A stretch of DNA of 64,000 nt from JBGRQA01 sp041725895 (lineage in GTDB: Bacteria; Bacteroidota; Bacteroidia; Bacteroidales; Marinifilaceae), in assembly GCA_041725895.1 (NCBI GenBank), contig JBGRQA010000030.1, forward strand, positions 9,097-73,096. The letters run 5' to 3'. The notes under the pieces were generated by a model, which worked only from the letters and a program-made list of their open reading frames with translations, made no database searches and was not told the DNA's origin. Position numbers and translations under genes: made by a program. Within the stretch, counting starts at the first letter, position 1. Every line of letters starts with the position of its first letter. Of the stretch, positions 44,065 to 53,098 are shown piece after piece.

Positions 44065-44072
44065 TAAATTTG
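44065..44072 (+). promoter_or_regulatory. -7 box before the tandem membrane-protein genes
   Basis: TAAATTTG fits TANNTTTG; the implied start near 44080 gives a 36-nt leader. No good -33 box. Confidence 0.5.
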
Positions 44073-44115
44073 TCGGTATTATGCATCAGAGAAAACCCTA
44101 CTAACCTAAAATCTC

Positions 44116-44856
44116 ATGTTTAACTTTTCCCAAAAACTTAAGAAACGGCCCGGAATGTGGCCCTATATTTTTGAATTCTTTACCGTTTTATTAAGTGTTT
44201 ACTTAGCCTTTTTGATTACTGAATGGCGTGAAAATTACAAAATTCAGAAGGAGGTCAAAGTAGCCAGGGAGCGGTTGGACCAGGAAATTTTGGATAATTA
44301 TAACAATCTGATAGATTTTGATAGAGATGTGAATCAACGATATACCAAACTTCTGGAGGTGGAGGCAATGCTAATCCCAGGTAAGGCTTTTCACGATTAT
44401 GTATCCCATTTTAATGGGTACCGTATCCCTACTTTTAAAAAAGTGGCCTGGCAAAGGGTTGTAAACAGCCATTTGGTGCATTTGATGCCAGTGGAATACA
44501 TGGATGAGGTAAACCGCATCTATTGGAGCAATCAAATCCTGGAAGATATGCCCAAACAAAACAATGATGTGTTTATTGGGGAAAACGTTTTTGATAAGGA
44601 ACGAGCCCCAATAGCCTACAATATTTCCCGAATTTTTGTCTGGCAGCAAAGGGATTGGGGCAGAGAATATTTAAAAAAATATTATCACTTATTAAAAATG
44701 CAACCGGAATTGTTGGAGCAATTGAAAATCAAGGATAGTTTGAGCTACCGGTTCTATCAAAAACAGGATCGTATTATGACTGCAAGGGAGGAGGCGAAAG
44801 CCAGGACGAATAAGATCCAGTTGTCTCAAAAGAAGGCTAAAAATACAACGAAATAG
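44116..44856 (+). CDS. Membrane-anchored protein of unknown function, tandem copy 1
   Basis: A 246-residue protein with one N-terminal membrane segment (about residues 17-34, EFFTVLLSVYLAFLITEW) followed by a long charged, mainly helical region. No family recognised with certainty; the layout, with a membrane helix ending in a Trp and then a coiled-coil-like stretch, resembles DUF6090-type proteins but the sequence is different. It shares MF(N)(F/L)S.K.KKRPGMWPY and the membrane segment with the next gene, while the rest has diverged. Sixty-five base pairs apart, same direction. Confidence 0.75.
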   Translation: MFNFSQKLKKRPGMWPYIFEFFTVLLSVYLAFLITEWRENYKIQKEVKVARERLDQEILDNYNNLIDFDRDVNQRYTKLLEVEAMLIPGKAFHDYVSHFNGYRIPTFKKVAWQRVVNSHLVHLMPVEYMDEVNRIYWSNQILEDMPKQNNDVFIGENVFDKERAPIAYNISRIFVWQQRDWGREYLKKYYHLLKMQPELLEQLKIKDSLSYRFYQKQDRIMTAREEAKARTNKIQLSQKKAKNTTK

Positions 44857-44921
44857 CTCCAATATTTTTATTGCAATCCCATTATCTACTCTAAATAATC
44901 GACAACCCTAATTAGAACCCA

Positions 44922-45689
44922 ATGTTTAATTTATCATCCAAATTTAAGAAACGCCCCGGAATGTGGCCCTATGTGTTTGAATTCTTCACAGTTCTTCTCA
45001 GTGTTTATCTTGCCTTCCTGATTACCGAATGGCGCGAGCAACATAAATTGAAAAAGGACGTGAAAATGGCAATGGAACGATTGAATCTGGAGATCTTCCG
45101 TAATTACGAAACCATGATTGATTTTCACGAAGAAGTAACCCACCGTTTGGAGAAGATGCAGGAGATTGAAAGGATTTGGACTCCGGATCGTAATTTTTCC
45201 TCCTATGTAAGCATATTTGGAGGTTATCAGATTGCCAAGTTCAAACAAGCAGCCTGGAATCGTGTTTCCAGCAGTGAGTTGGCCAACATGATGCCTGTGG
45301 AGTATGTAGAAAGAGTTCACAATTTATATGAAGGAGCCAATGGATTGGTGAAACACAACGATATGATAAATAAGGTTTTGTATAGTTCTATGTTGACCGA
45401 TCCCAAACAGTCAAAAACAGCTCATTCATTATCGGAACTCTTTACCTGGCAACAAAGTATTTGGGCCATGTTACAGGAACGTTACTATCGGAAGTTTATT
45501 TCTGAATACAGACCCTATTTTGAGGAGTACTTGCAACAGGATAGTTTGATTAATGCGAAGTTTATGGAACAGGATACCTTAACTCCGGAGCAACTGAATC
45601 AGTACACACGAAATAAGCGACTCTACTTAAACAGTCTTCGAGGTTGGAACAGTGAGAAACCCAGGGAGAATCTGGCAATTAAAAAGTAG
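44922..45689 (+). CDS. Membrane-anchored protein of unknown function, tandem copy 2
   Basis: A 255-residue paralogue of the preceding protein. The first 40 residues are almost the same (KKRPGMWPYVFEFFTVLLS..., then EWREQHKLKKDV), and later aligned segments include FKQAAWNRV/FKKVAWQRV, MMPVEYVERVH/LMPVEYMDEVN and FTWQQSIWA/FVWQQRDWG. So the two arose by duplication, and the conserved patches are spread through the soluble part. The soluble domain probably faces the periplasm, though topology cannot be certain. Confidence 0.75.
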   Translation: MFNLSSKFKKRPGMWPYVFEFFTVLLSVYLAFLITEWREQHKLKKDVKMAMERLNLEIFRNYETMIDFHEEVTHRLEKMQEIERIWTPDRNFSSYVSIFGGYQIAKFKQAAWNRVSSSELANMMPVEYVERVHNLYEGANGLVKHNDMINKVLYSSMLTDPKQSKTAHSLSELFTWQQSIWAMLQERYYRKFISEYRPYFEEYLQQDSLINAKFMEQDTLTPEQLNQYTRNKRLYLNSLRGWNSEKPRENLAIKK

Positions 45690-45740
45690 GGAATAGAGTG
45701 CTTTTTAATTGTTTCGGCATGGAAACTAAAATACAAGGAT

Positions 45741-45974
45741 ATGAATATCAAAACAAAAGTAAATCTGTACTATTTTATTTCTTTTTTTATAATCTGTATT
45801 CTAATCTCTTTTTTATTGGATCATCTTTTCGATCTGGACGAGGGATGGAGATCAGGTATTGCTGGTTTTTTAACAGTTTTGTTAAGCCCCCGGTTTAAGG
45901 TGATCAATGCGCAAAGCGGTCAGCGGATTCAAGTTACATCCCTTCTGTTTTATAAATATTGGAATCAGAAGTAG
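45741..45974 (+). CDS. Small membrane protein, 77 residues
   Basis: A short protein with a strong hydrophobic helix at residues 9-26 (LYYFISFFIICILISFLL) and a second weaker one (GIAGFLTVLLSP), joined by an acidic loop, with a polar C-terminus. No family recognised. It follows the tandem pair in the same direction by 51 bp, so it may be a third member of their operon. An overlapping +2 frame ORF (45698-45898) is less protein-like. Confidence 0.5.
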   Translation: MNIKTKVNLYYFISFFIICILISFLLDHLFDLDEGWRSGIAGFLTVLLSPRFKVINAQSGQRIQVTSLLFYKYWNQK

Positions 45975-46192
45975 TTTCTGTTCGGAATTGTTTTTTAATC
46001 GGATGGAGATCTTCGATTCTGTGATATGTTAATGTTTCTTAATTGCAGGTAGTTGTAAGTTCGTAAAAAAGGAGTGCTATTGATTTGATGGGGAGTTGTT
46101 TAGCGTTTCGTGGTGTATAAATGTTTCGAAGTTTCAAATAGATGAAGCTCCATAAAAAATAACATGTAGAAATGTTTTTTGAAAAATAAGGT

Positions 46193-46304
46193 TACTTTTG
46201 ACCTCCCAATTGTAAATAATAAAATCATGGACGAAGGCCCGTATTTTAGTGAATTTAGGATAGCAATATATCTGTAAGGGCAATTCGTTGTCTCCTTACA
46301 GATA
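46193..46304 (+). promoter_or_regulatory. -7 box and strong leader hairpin before corA
   Basis: TACTTTTG at 46193-46200 fits TANNTTTG. A perfect 11-bp hairpin, TATCTGTAAGG (46269-46279) with CCTTACAGATA (46294-46304), 14-nt loop, ends 20 nt before the ATG, with GGAGG at 46314-46318 just after it. The stem could control access to the start site. The remaining upstream gap 45975-46192 shows nothing. Confidence 0.55.
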
Positions 46305-46324
46305 GTAGTGTATGGAGGCAAAAT

Positions 46325-47254
46325 ATGATTAAAATTTTCAAAACATTTGGAGGATATACCAAAATCCCCAAAGCAGAAAAGGGTTGTTGGATTAATATAA
46401 CACAACCTACACAGGAAGAAGTTCAACGACTTTCAACAGAATTCAGACTCCCGGAAGATATTATTCAAGACATTTTAGACCTGGATGAACGCCCCCGCGT
46501 TGAGTTTGATGATGACTGGCTGCTGGTAATTCTGCGCATACCGGTTGAAGTTGCAAACAATGGAGTTCCTTTTCATACCGTGCCGCTTGGCATTTTTATG
46601 ACTGAAGATTATACGCTAACTCTCTGTTTGCAGAATAATGAGATATTGCCTATTGAGCAATTGTCTCCTTTTCGGGAACAGTATCAGCAAATAACAGATG
46701 TTATCAACTTTATTCTGAGGTTGTTTCTTCGATCAGGGAATACTTATCTACGTTACTTAAAGCAAATTAATCAACAAACTGCATTGATTGAACAGGATCT
46801 TGAGAAATCAATCAAAAACAGGGAATTGAATAAATTGCTTAAAATGGAAAAGTGTCTGGTTTATTTTATTACTTCCATTAAGGCAAATGAGATCGTATTG
46901 GCCAAGCTTCGAAACTCAAAGAAAATTACCAGCGAAATTCACGAAGATCTTCTTGAAGATGCTCTGATTGTGAATAAACAGGCATTGGAAATGGCACAGA
47001 TTTATTCCGATATTCAAAGTGGAATGATGGATGCATTTGCATCTGTAATATCCAATAATTTGAATGTGGTTATGAAGCAACTGACTCTGATCTCCATCAT
47101 TCTTATGATCCCAACTTTGATTGTAAGTATTTTTGGGATGAATGTGCCCAATTGTTTTGAAGATTCATACTGGGCCATGCCTTTTATTATTATTGTTTCC
47201 TTACTGATGTCATTTACCGGGGTTCTGTTATTTCGAAAGAGACAATGGTTTTAG
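46325..47254 (+). CDS. corA: CorA-family magnesium/cobalt transporter
   Basis: A 309-residue CorA-type channel. Large cytoplasmic N-terminal domain, long stalk helix, then two C-terminal membrane helices; the signature YGMN-type motif is present as SIFGMNVP at about residue 268, followed by a short loop and the last helix, ending FRKRQWF (basic tail). It forms a pentamer that takes up Mg2+. Its start is 20 nt after a leader hairpin and it is followed by a perfect hairpin terminator. Confidence 0.93.
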   Translation: MIKIFKTFGGYTKIPKAEKGCWINITQPTQEEVQRLSTEFRLPEDIIQDILDLDERPRVEFDDDWLLVILRIPVEVANNGVPFHTVPLGIFMTEDYTLTLCLQNNEILPIEQLSPFREQYQQITDVINFILRLFLRSGNTYLRYLKQINQQTALIEQDLEKSIKNRELNKLLKMEKCLVYFITSIKANEIVLAKLRNSKKITSEIHEDLLEDALIVNKQALEMAQIYSDIQSGMMDAFASVISNNLNVVMKQLTLISIILMIPTLIVSIFGMNVPNCFEDSYWAMPFIIIVSLLMSFTGVLLFRKRQWF

Positions 47255-47305
47255 AGAATTCAGAAAAAAATACAATAGCACGTTAAGCTTATCTTATATA
47301 TATAT

Positions 47306-47339
47306 AAACGCGATGAATTGCAGTGTCTTCATCGCGTTT
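47306..47339 (+). terminator. Terminator-like hairpin after corA
   Basis: Perfect 12-bp stem AAACGCGATGAA (47306-47317) / TTCATCGCGTTT (47328-47339), 10-nt loop; only a short T run follows. Confidence 0.7.
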
Positions 47340-47519
47340 CTTGTACCTGACGATAGTATAAATACTCTTTTTTATTGGCGATGTGAAAAACGAAACCAGG
47401 AGAGGGTATTGTGCTGATTGCTCCTGTTTTAGTTGAAATCTTTGCTTTTTGTTTACTTTATTCGTTTCAACATATTCCGGAATTGATTAACTTATGGATT
47501 GGACGAATTATTAGGTAGC

Positions 47520-49256
47520 ATGAGTCATCAAAAGGTAAGCATAGGCAAAGTTTTTCGCACCATCATTTGGCCACGTCGGAGGATTGTATTGATAGGGCTT
47601 TTTCTGATTGTCCTAAGTCGGTTATCAAGCCTGGTTTTGCCTGGCGCCAGCAAATATCTGGTTGATGATGTGATTGCCAATAAGGACATAGAAAAGCTAC
47701 AGCTTTTGCTTGTAGTGGTAATGGGGGCCATTGTAGTGCATTCGGTTACGGCATTTCTTTTAACCCGAATTGTAAGTGTGGAGGCGCAGCATTTGATCTC
47801 TCAACTTCGTACTCAAATCCAAAAAAAGGTTTTGTCGCTTCCGGTGAGCTACTTCGATAACAACCAGTCGGGAGCTTTGGTGTCTCGCATTATGAGCGAT
47901 GTGGAGGGAGTTCGCAACCTGGTGGGAACGGGGTTGGTTCAGATGTTTGGCGGCAGCCTCACAGCCATTGTTGCGCTAATTCTGCTGATTGTAATTAACC
48001 CCATACTAACCCTTTACGTATTACTTCCCATATTTCTTTTTGCCATTATAGCTCTGAAAGCTTTTCGTTATATCCGGCCCATTTTTCGAAAGAGCAGTGA
48101 AATAAAAGCTGATGTAACCGGACGGTTGACCGAAACTCTTAACGGCGTACGAGTAGTGAAAGGTTTTAATGCTGAGGTGCAGGAGAATCAGAACTTTGGT
48201 CAGGGCGTGGATCGCTTGTTCGAGAACATCAAAAAGAGTCTCACCTCTGCTGCATTGATCACCAGTTCGGCTCGATTTCTTTTGGGTACTGCCTCGGCAG
48301 GGATCATGGGGATAGGTGGCTATTTTATCATGGTAGGCAACATGACTTTTGGGGAGTTTCTTTCCTTCACCCTGTATTTGGGCTTTATGATTGCCCCTAT
48401 TGTACAGATGAGCAACATTGGGAGTCAGCTCACCGAAGCCTTTGCAGGTTTGGACCGAACAGAGGAGATCATGAATATGAGCCCGGAGAACAATGTCAGC
48501 CAAAGGTCTGTCCATATCCCGGAAGTAAAGGGCGGAATTCTATTCGACAGAGTTTCTTTTGCCTACGATGAGGGAAAAGAGGTGTTGCATGAGATCAGTT
48601 TCACAGCCCCACCAGGATCAGTTACTGCTTTGGTCGGTTCCTCCGGATCGGGCAAATCCACCATAGCCGGTTTGGCCGCCTCTTTTCTCAATCCTACTTC
48701 AGGAGTCATTACTGTAGATGGGCAGGATCTTTCTAAAATTAGTCTCAATAGCTACCGACAGCACTTGGGGGTTGTATTGCAGGATGACTTTCTTTTTGAA
48801 GGAACCATTCGGGAGAACATTCTGTTTCCCCGCCCCGATGCCAGCGAGAGTCAATTGTTCCATGCAGTAAGGACTGCCTCTGTGGATGAATTTACCGATC
48901 GTTTCGAGGATGGATTGGATACCGTAATTGGCGAAAGGGGAGTGAAACTGTCAGGGGGCCAAAAGCAGCGCGTTGCCATTGCAAGGGCCATATTGGCGGA
49001 TCCCCGGATTCTGATACTTGATGAGGCTACATCAAGCCTGGATACTGAAAGTGAAATGCTCATTCAGAAAAGCTTGTCCCAACTGATTCGCAATCGAACC
49101 ACTTTTGTTATTGCGCACCGCCTAAGTACCATTCGTCAGGCTGATCAGATTCTTGTGATAGAGGAGGGACGAATAAGGGAAAGGGGCACTCACCAGCAGC
49201 TTATCGAAAAGAAGGGACGCTACTACGAACTGTTTACCTTTCAGAGTAGGATATAA
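47520..49256 (+). CDS. ABC exporter, fused permease-ATPase
   Basis: A 578-residue half-transporter: six membrane helices (about 20-310) and a nucleotide-binding domain (about 335-578). Walker A LVGSSGSGKST, Q loop VVLQDDFLFEGTIRENI, signature VKLSGGQKQRVAIARA, Walker B ILILDEATSSLD, H loop FVIAHRLSTI. Typical of MsbA/LmrA/BmrA-type exporters; substrate unknown (lipid or drug). ATG at 47520 (MSHQKVS) is chosen; a TTG at 47499 would add seven residues. Confidence 0.9.
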   Translation: MSHQKVSIGKVFRTIIWPRRRIVLIGLFLIVLSRLSSLVLPGASKYLVDDVIANKDIEKLQLLLVVVMGAIVVHSVTAFLLTRIVSVEAQHLISQLRTQIQKKVLSLPVSYFDNNQSGALVSRIMSDVEGVRNLVGTGLVQMFGGSLTAIVALILLIVINPILTLYVLLPIFLFAIIALKAFRYIRPIFRKSSEIKADVTGRLTETLNGVRVVKGFNAEVQENQNFGQGVDRLFENIKKSLTSAALITSSARFLLGTASAGIMGIGGYFIMVGNMTFGEFLSFTLYLGFMIAPIVQMSNIGSQLTEAFAGLDRTEEIMNMSPENNVSQRSVHIPEVKGGILFDRVSFAYDEGKEVLHEISFTAPPGSVTALVGSSGSGKSTIAGLAASFLNPTSGVITVDGQDLSKISLNSYRQHLGVVLQDDFLFEGTIRENILFPRPDASESQLFHAVRTASVDEFTDRFEDGLDTVIGERGVKLSGGQKQRVAIARAILADPRILILDEATSSLDTESEMLIQKSLSQLIRNRTTFVIAHRLSTIRQADQILVIEEGRIRERGTHQQLIEKKGRYYELFTFQSRI

Positions 49257-49502
49257 GGAGCAGCGGTTGTGCTTGTTACTTATAGTTGATTATTGAGGCT
49301 TTCTGTTTTGATGTGACGGATAATTGAAAGCTTCTTGCCTAAGATGCAAGTCATTCGCTTTAGAAAGAAGATTTTGTTTTAACAATAAGTAATCAACAAC
49401 GGTATTGTTTTTGTGTAATCATAATGTTAGTAGCCGTACTTCAATCCTAATTTTTTTCTTAACATCGGTTATTTTGCTTTTTTGTCTCAGCAGAACTAAA
49501 AA

Positions 49503-49612
49503 TTTACATACTGATGATTTTCATTTTATATACCGACAATTTTCCATTTACATACTGATGATTTTTGATTTACATACTGACGATTTTTAATTTATATAGT
49601 GATGATTTTTTT
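49503..49612. repeat. 22-bp tandem array (5 units), AT-rich
   Basis: Five units of exactly 22 bp (49503, 49525, 49547, 49569, 49591), each close to TTTACATACTGATGATTTT plus three variable bases. Sequence is unlike the 26347 array but has the same period. It lies between the ABC gene and a LytTR regulator gene. The rest of 49257-49502 and 49613-49838 contains no supportable gene. Confidence 0.9.
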
Positions 49613-49852
49613 CACCGGCTGAAACCATGATGGAATGGAGGAAGTAGTTCGTCGTTTTCGTTTTCAATGCGCTCGAAAAATTAGTGTTGAAATTGATTTT
49701 GCCATCCTCTATGGTTTCGTTCTTCATCTTTTACGGTCGAAAATAGACAACGATAAGTTTTCGATTGTTTAAAATAATATTGTCGATATGATTTGTTGTA
49801 AAATAGGTTACACTTTACCTAATGATAAACTGCTTTTGTACATTTGAAATAT

Positions 49853-49998
49853 TTAGGTAGGAGAGCTTTGGAATCAAATCAAACAGGAAAGTTGAAAAGT
49901 CAATCAAAAAAAATGATACTCTGTGGGAAATAAATGTAATTAAAGTTGATCCCCAATTCATAAAACAAACAGCCACCCCAATTGAGGTGGCTGTTTTT
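49853..49998 (+). ncRNA. Candidate small RNA (~145 nt)
   Basis: A -7 box TACATTTG (49839-49846) points to a start near 49853. A strong terminator, AAACAGCCACC (49967-49977) / GGTGGCTGTTT (49986-49996) and T5, ends it. No ORF of more than a few codons lies between. The terminator is far from any upstream gene end (710 bp after the ABC gene), so it most likely serves its own transcript; it could also stop the minus-strand regulator gene read-through. Confidence 0.5.
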
Positions 49999-50184
49999 GC
50001 GTGTTGAAATTGAAAAAAGTTCAAATAGTCGGTTGAATTTTTCTTTTTCACGGTCTTAGTTGTGTTTCTTTATATTCTGGTTTCGAATCTTTCTTTTGAT
50101 TCAGGATATTGTAAGGTCAGGAAGTTTTTACCTTCTATACAAGCATTTGACTTCTGACCCTTGGTGATTTTTTCACTTTCTTAC

Positions 50185-50922
50185 TCAATCCAATAGTAAG
50201 GATTTCTCCTTCAAAGTCTGGTAGAAGTTCTGTTTGTAGGTTTCCCCAATGGGAATGCGTTCTTCTCCTATGAGTACCCGGTGCCGGTCGATGCATCGAA
50301 TGTGATCCAGAGAAATGATGTAGGATTTGTGAATCCGAATGAACTTTTCCGATGGCAGAGATTCCTCCATATTCTTCATGGTTTGAAGGGTAACGATTTT
50401 CTTTTCACGGGTCTGTATCCAGACATAGTCTTTTAAGCCTTTGATGAATAGCACGTCTTCAAATTGAACCTTTTCGATGACGGAATTGTTCTTGATGAAG
50501 AAATATTTTTTTTCTTGCTCTTCCTCCTTTATTTCCTGAGTCTTTACTTGTTTAGGTGCTTCTTCTTTTTGCTGATCGAATGCCTTATTCACCGCTTTGA
50601 AAAAGCGATCGAAAGTGATGGGTTTCATCAGGTAATCGCAAGCAGCCAGGTTGTAACTTTCCAGAGCATAGCTGCTGTTGGCCGTTGTGAATATCAAACA
50701 GGGCTTGTGTTTGAGCAGAGTGTAGAGTTGGGTACCCAAAATCTTTGGCATCTCAATGTCCAGAAACAACAAGTCCGTTGAATGTTGATTCAGATAAGTC
50801 ATGGCCTCAATCCCATCTGTAAAGCTTTTTTCCAGCTCCAAAAAGGGGACCAGGTCGATGTATTCCTGCAGGGCCTCAATGGCTTCCCGGTTGTCGTCTA
50901 CAATGATGCACTTCATTACCAT
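50185..50922 (-). CDS. LytTR-family response regulator (orphan)
   Basis: A 245-residue regulator. Receiver domain 3-120 with Asp9/Asp10 and the phosphoacceptor Asp55 (FLDIEMPK), Lys of LMKPITF near 100. A linker rich in Glu/Lys (about 120-142), then a LytTR DNA-binding domain (FIKNNSVIEKVQFEDVLFIKGLKDYVWIQT..., SEKFIRIHKSYIISLDHI). No LytS-type kinase is adjacent; the nearest kinase gene is of another type. The ATG at 50922 is 4 nt from a one-mismatch -7 box (TATATTCG); a second Met is two codons later. Confidence 0.92.
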   Translation of the reverse strand: MVMKCIIVDDNREAIEALQEYIDLVPFLELEKSFTDGIEAMTYLNQHSTDLLFLDIEMPKILGTQLYTLLKHKPCLIFTTANSSYALESYNLAACDYLMKPITFDRFFKAVNKAFDQQKEEAPKQVKTQEIKEEEQEKKYFFIKNNSVIEKVQFEDVLFIKGLKDYVWIQTREKKIVTLQTMKNMEESLPSEKFIRIHKSYIISLDHIRCIDRHRVLIGEERIPIGETYKQNFYQTLKEKSLLLD

Positions 50923-51366
50923 AATGCGAATATAAAATCATTTTTTTTGCTAAGTAGCTATTTTAACACTCTTTAACCTGCGTATTAAATCTTGTTAATT
51001 TTCCGAGTTGAAAGAAAAATATTCTTTTCTTTAATCTGGAATGGTTTTTGCAACACCAGGCCTGAATGGTTCCGAAAATCATTTGTACCCTCTTTTGCAA
51101 TGAATCCATAGTTAGACTGAAGGTGAAGTCATAGGTTTAATCCCATTCTTGAATCGAATTGAGCTTTTATCCTGGTAATTTAGGGGATTCCCATTAGTGG
51201 AGCCAATTGATTTGAGTGGGCATTTGGAGTCAGAGTTTAAGTAAACGAAATGGCTTTTTAGTTGTCTAACCGGAACTGTTGCATACGAAGAAATTCCTTT
51301 AGGGGAATGTTTTCAACCTGGAAGTTTCGCTCAATGGTTTTTATCGCGAAACCATAAGGAGGATGA
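50923..51366. other. Divergent intergenic region
   Basis: About 440 bp between the LytTR gene and the kinase gene. A strong SD, AAGGAGG at 51356-51362, precedes the kinase ATG, unusual for this phylum. No repeat of note or gene is seen. Confidence 0.5.
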
Positions 51367-52983
51367 ATGAAACCAAATAAGAAGCAGATGAAGTTGATCA
51401 ATTGGATCCTTGCCTTTCTATGGGTGATTGTATTTGTATTGTTGATAGCACAACCGGAATGGATTGTATCCAGACTGGATGAGCGATCGCATCGGGAATA
51501 TTTTGAGAGAGCAGCCAAAGAGTTGAACCTTCCCGTGAAGCGGGCTCGCAGATTACTGCCCGGAGTTGAAAAGCCCCAGATGGCAGAGTTGGTTAAAAGG
51601 ATACGTGAGTATCGGCAAGACAAAAACAAAACCATCCGTTTTGTCCTGTTTGGATTTATTTCCTCTTTGATTGGGTTGGGGTTCGTATTGAACCGGGCTT
51701 ACAGCTTGAAACGAAAACATCATCAGGCTTTGGCTCAGCAGCATGAATTGATTACAGAGCAGCGAAACCAGTTGTTCCAGGCAGTGGAGGAATTGCAGCG
51801 TTCAAAGAATCAGATCAGGCAGTCGGAGCAATTTCTGCGGGAAGTAATGGATAGTGCCTACGATGCAACACTGTTGTTTGCCGTGGATGGAAGAGTTTTG
51901 GATGTGAGCCGGAAGACGGCCCGGTTGTTTAGAACGGATAGTGAGGCTGCTTTTGAGTCCCTTTCTTTCGTGGATTTCATTCCCGGTTGTGAGGCTGATG
52001 AAGAGGCTGATCAAACTTTTGAAAATGTATTGAATGGAGAGGTGGTCTTTTTTGAGTGTGAGGTGAAACGCCCCGATGGGACTACTTTCGATGCAGAAAT
52101 TTACATGAAAAGAATTGATCATGCAGGAGCGGAGTTGGTTCTGGTAAACATGCGGGATGTATCCATACGAAAAATTATGGAGGATGAGCTTCGTTCTTCC
52201 AGGAAGCAGCTCCAGGAGGCCAACCTGGCCAAGGACAAGTTGTTCTCCATTATCGCCCATGATTTAAAGAACCCTTTCCATAGTATAATGGCTTTCTCTG
52301 AGGTGCTAATGAAATTCGGCCCCCGTTACTCCGCCGAAAAGGTGGCTCGTTTCCATGAGAACATTTACAATTCATCCCGACAAACCTATGGACTTCTGGA
52401 GAATCTATTGGATTGGTCTCGGACTCAAATGGGACGGATTCATTGTCAGCCCCGAAAAGTCAACCTGATGGATACGGCCGAGGAGATTCTTATGCTCTAT
52501 GCAGATCAGGCGGAGAAGAAGCAGGTTCGCCTTTTAAATACGATCGATCCTCACCATTGTGCTATGGTAGATCCGGATATGTTGCGGACTATCCTGCGAA
52601 ACCTGGTGGGAAATGCGGTAAAGTATACCGAAGATGGTCAGATTGAGCTGGAGAGCCGTTTGAATCAGGAAATGATTGAACTCATTGTCCGGGACAATGG
52701 TGTTGGAATGCCAGTTGAAAAAGTATCCCGCTTGTTCCAGGTGAAGGAACAGGTTTCTACCCAGGGAACCCGCAATGAGCCGGGTACCGGTTTGGGCTTG
52801 TTACTCTCCCGGGAGTTTGCTCTAAAGAACGGAGGTGATATTTCCGTGACAAGTTCGCCCGGAAAAGGTTGTGAATTTGTCCTTACCATGCAGAGTGCAG
52901 CAGGAGTGGAGGTATTGTGCGAACGGAAACGGATTTCTTCCAACAGAAACCTTACTGTACAGAGTACATTGCATGCCGGCTAA
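51367..52983 (+). CDS. PAS-domain sensor histidine kinase
   Basis: A 538-residue membrane kinase. Two membrane helices (about 9-29 and 91-110) flank a short periplasmic segment; a coiled coil, then a PAS domain (about 155-275), HisKA with His298 (FSIIAHDLKNPF), and ATPase domain with N box NLVGNAVKYT, G1 DNGVGM, G2 GTGLGLLLS. No receiver domain is fused and no response regulator follows. It is upstream of susCD in the same direction but with about 590 bp between, and the first hairpin element begins only 25 bp after its stop. Confidence 0.93.
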   Translation: MKPNKKQMKLINWILAFLWVIVFVLLIAQPEWIVSRLDERSHREYFERAAKELNLPVKRARRLLPGVEKPQMAELVKRIREYRQDKNKTIRFVLFGFISSLIGLGFVLNRAYSLKRKHHQALAQQHELITEQRNQLFQAVEELQRSKNQIRQSEQFLREVMDSAYDATLLFAVDGRVLDVSRKTARLFRTDSEAAFESLSFVDFIPGCEADEEADQTFENVLNGEVVFFECEVKRPDGTTFDAEIYMKRIDHAGAELVLVNMRDVSIRKIMEDELRSSRKQLQEANLAKDKLFSIIAHDLKNPFHSIMAFSEVLMKFGPRYSAEKVARFHENIYNSSRQTYGLLENLLDWSRTQMGRIHCQPRKVNLMDTAEEILMLYADQAEKKQVRLLNTIDPHHCAMVDPDMLRTILRNLVGNAVKYTEDGQIELESRLNQEMIELIVRDNGVGMPVEKVSRLFQVKEQVSTQGTRNEPGTGLGLLLSREFALKNGGDISVTSSPGKGCEFVLTMQSAAGVEVLCERKRISSNRNLTVQSTLHAG

Positions 52984-53007
52984 CAGAGGCTGTTGTTTTC
53001 CCAAATT

Positions 53008-53098
53008 CTCTCTTGACATTTGTATAGAAAAAACGTAACTTGCTTAAGCTTTGCAGCCAAAGGGTGCTTTTATTTGCAAAGCTTAAGCAACCTTTCCC
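53008..53098 (+). repeat. Promoter-like hairpin element, copy 1 (upstream of susC)
   Basis: Starts CTCTCTTGACATT, then an A-rich stretch and TAACTTGC, running into a perfect inverted repeat: TTGCTTAAGCTTTGC (53040-53054) with GCAAAGCTTAAGCAA (53076-53090), 21-nt loop, then a pyrimidine-rich tail. The same element in the same orientation is at 58578-58668. Only the loop differs in length. Confidence 0.85.

Noticed and set aside
45698..45898. ORF of 66 codons overlapping the 77-residue membrane protein
   Set aside because: Different frame, Phe/Ser/Arg-rich, and the other frame has the better membrane-protein pattern.
46261..46324. M-box riboswitch upstream of corA
   Set aside because: The leader is only about 118 nt with one simple hairpin, too short for the multi-helix M-box.
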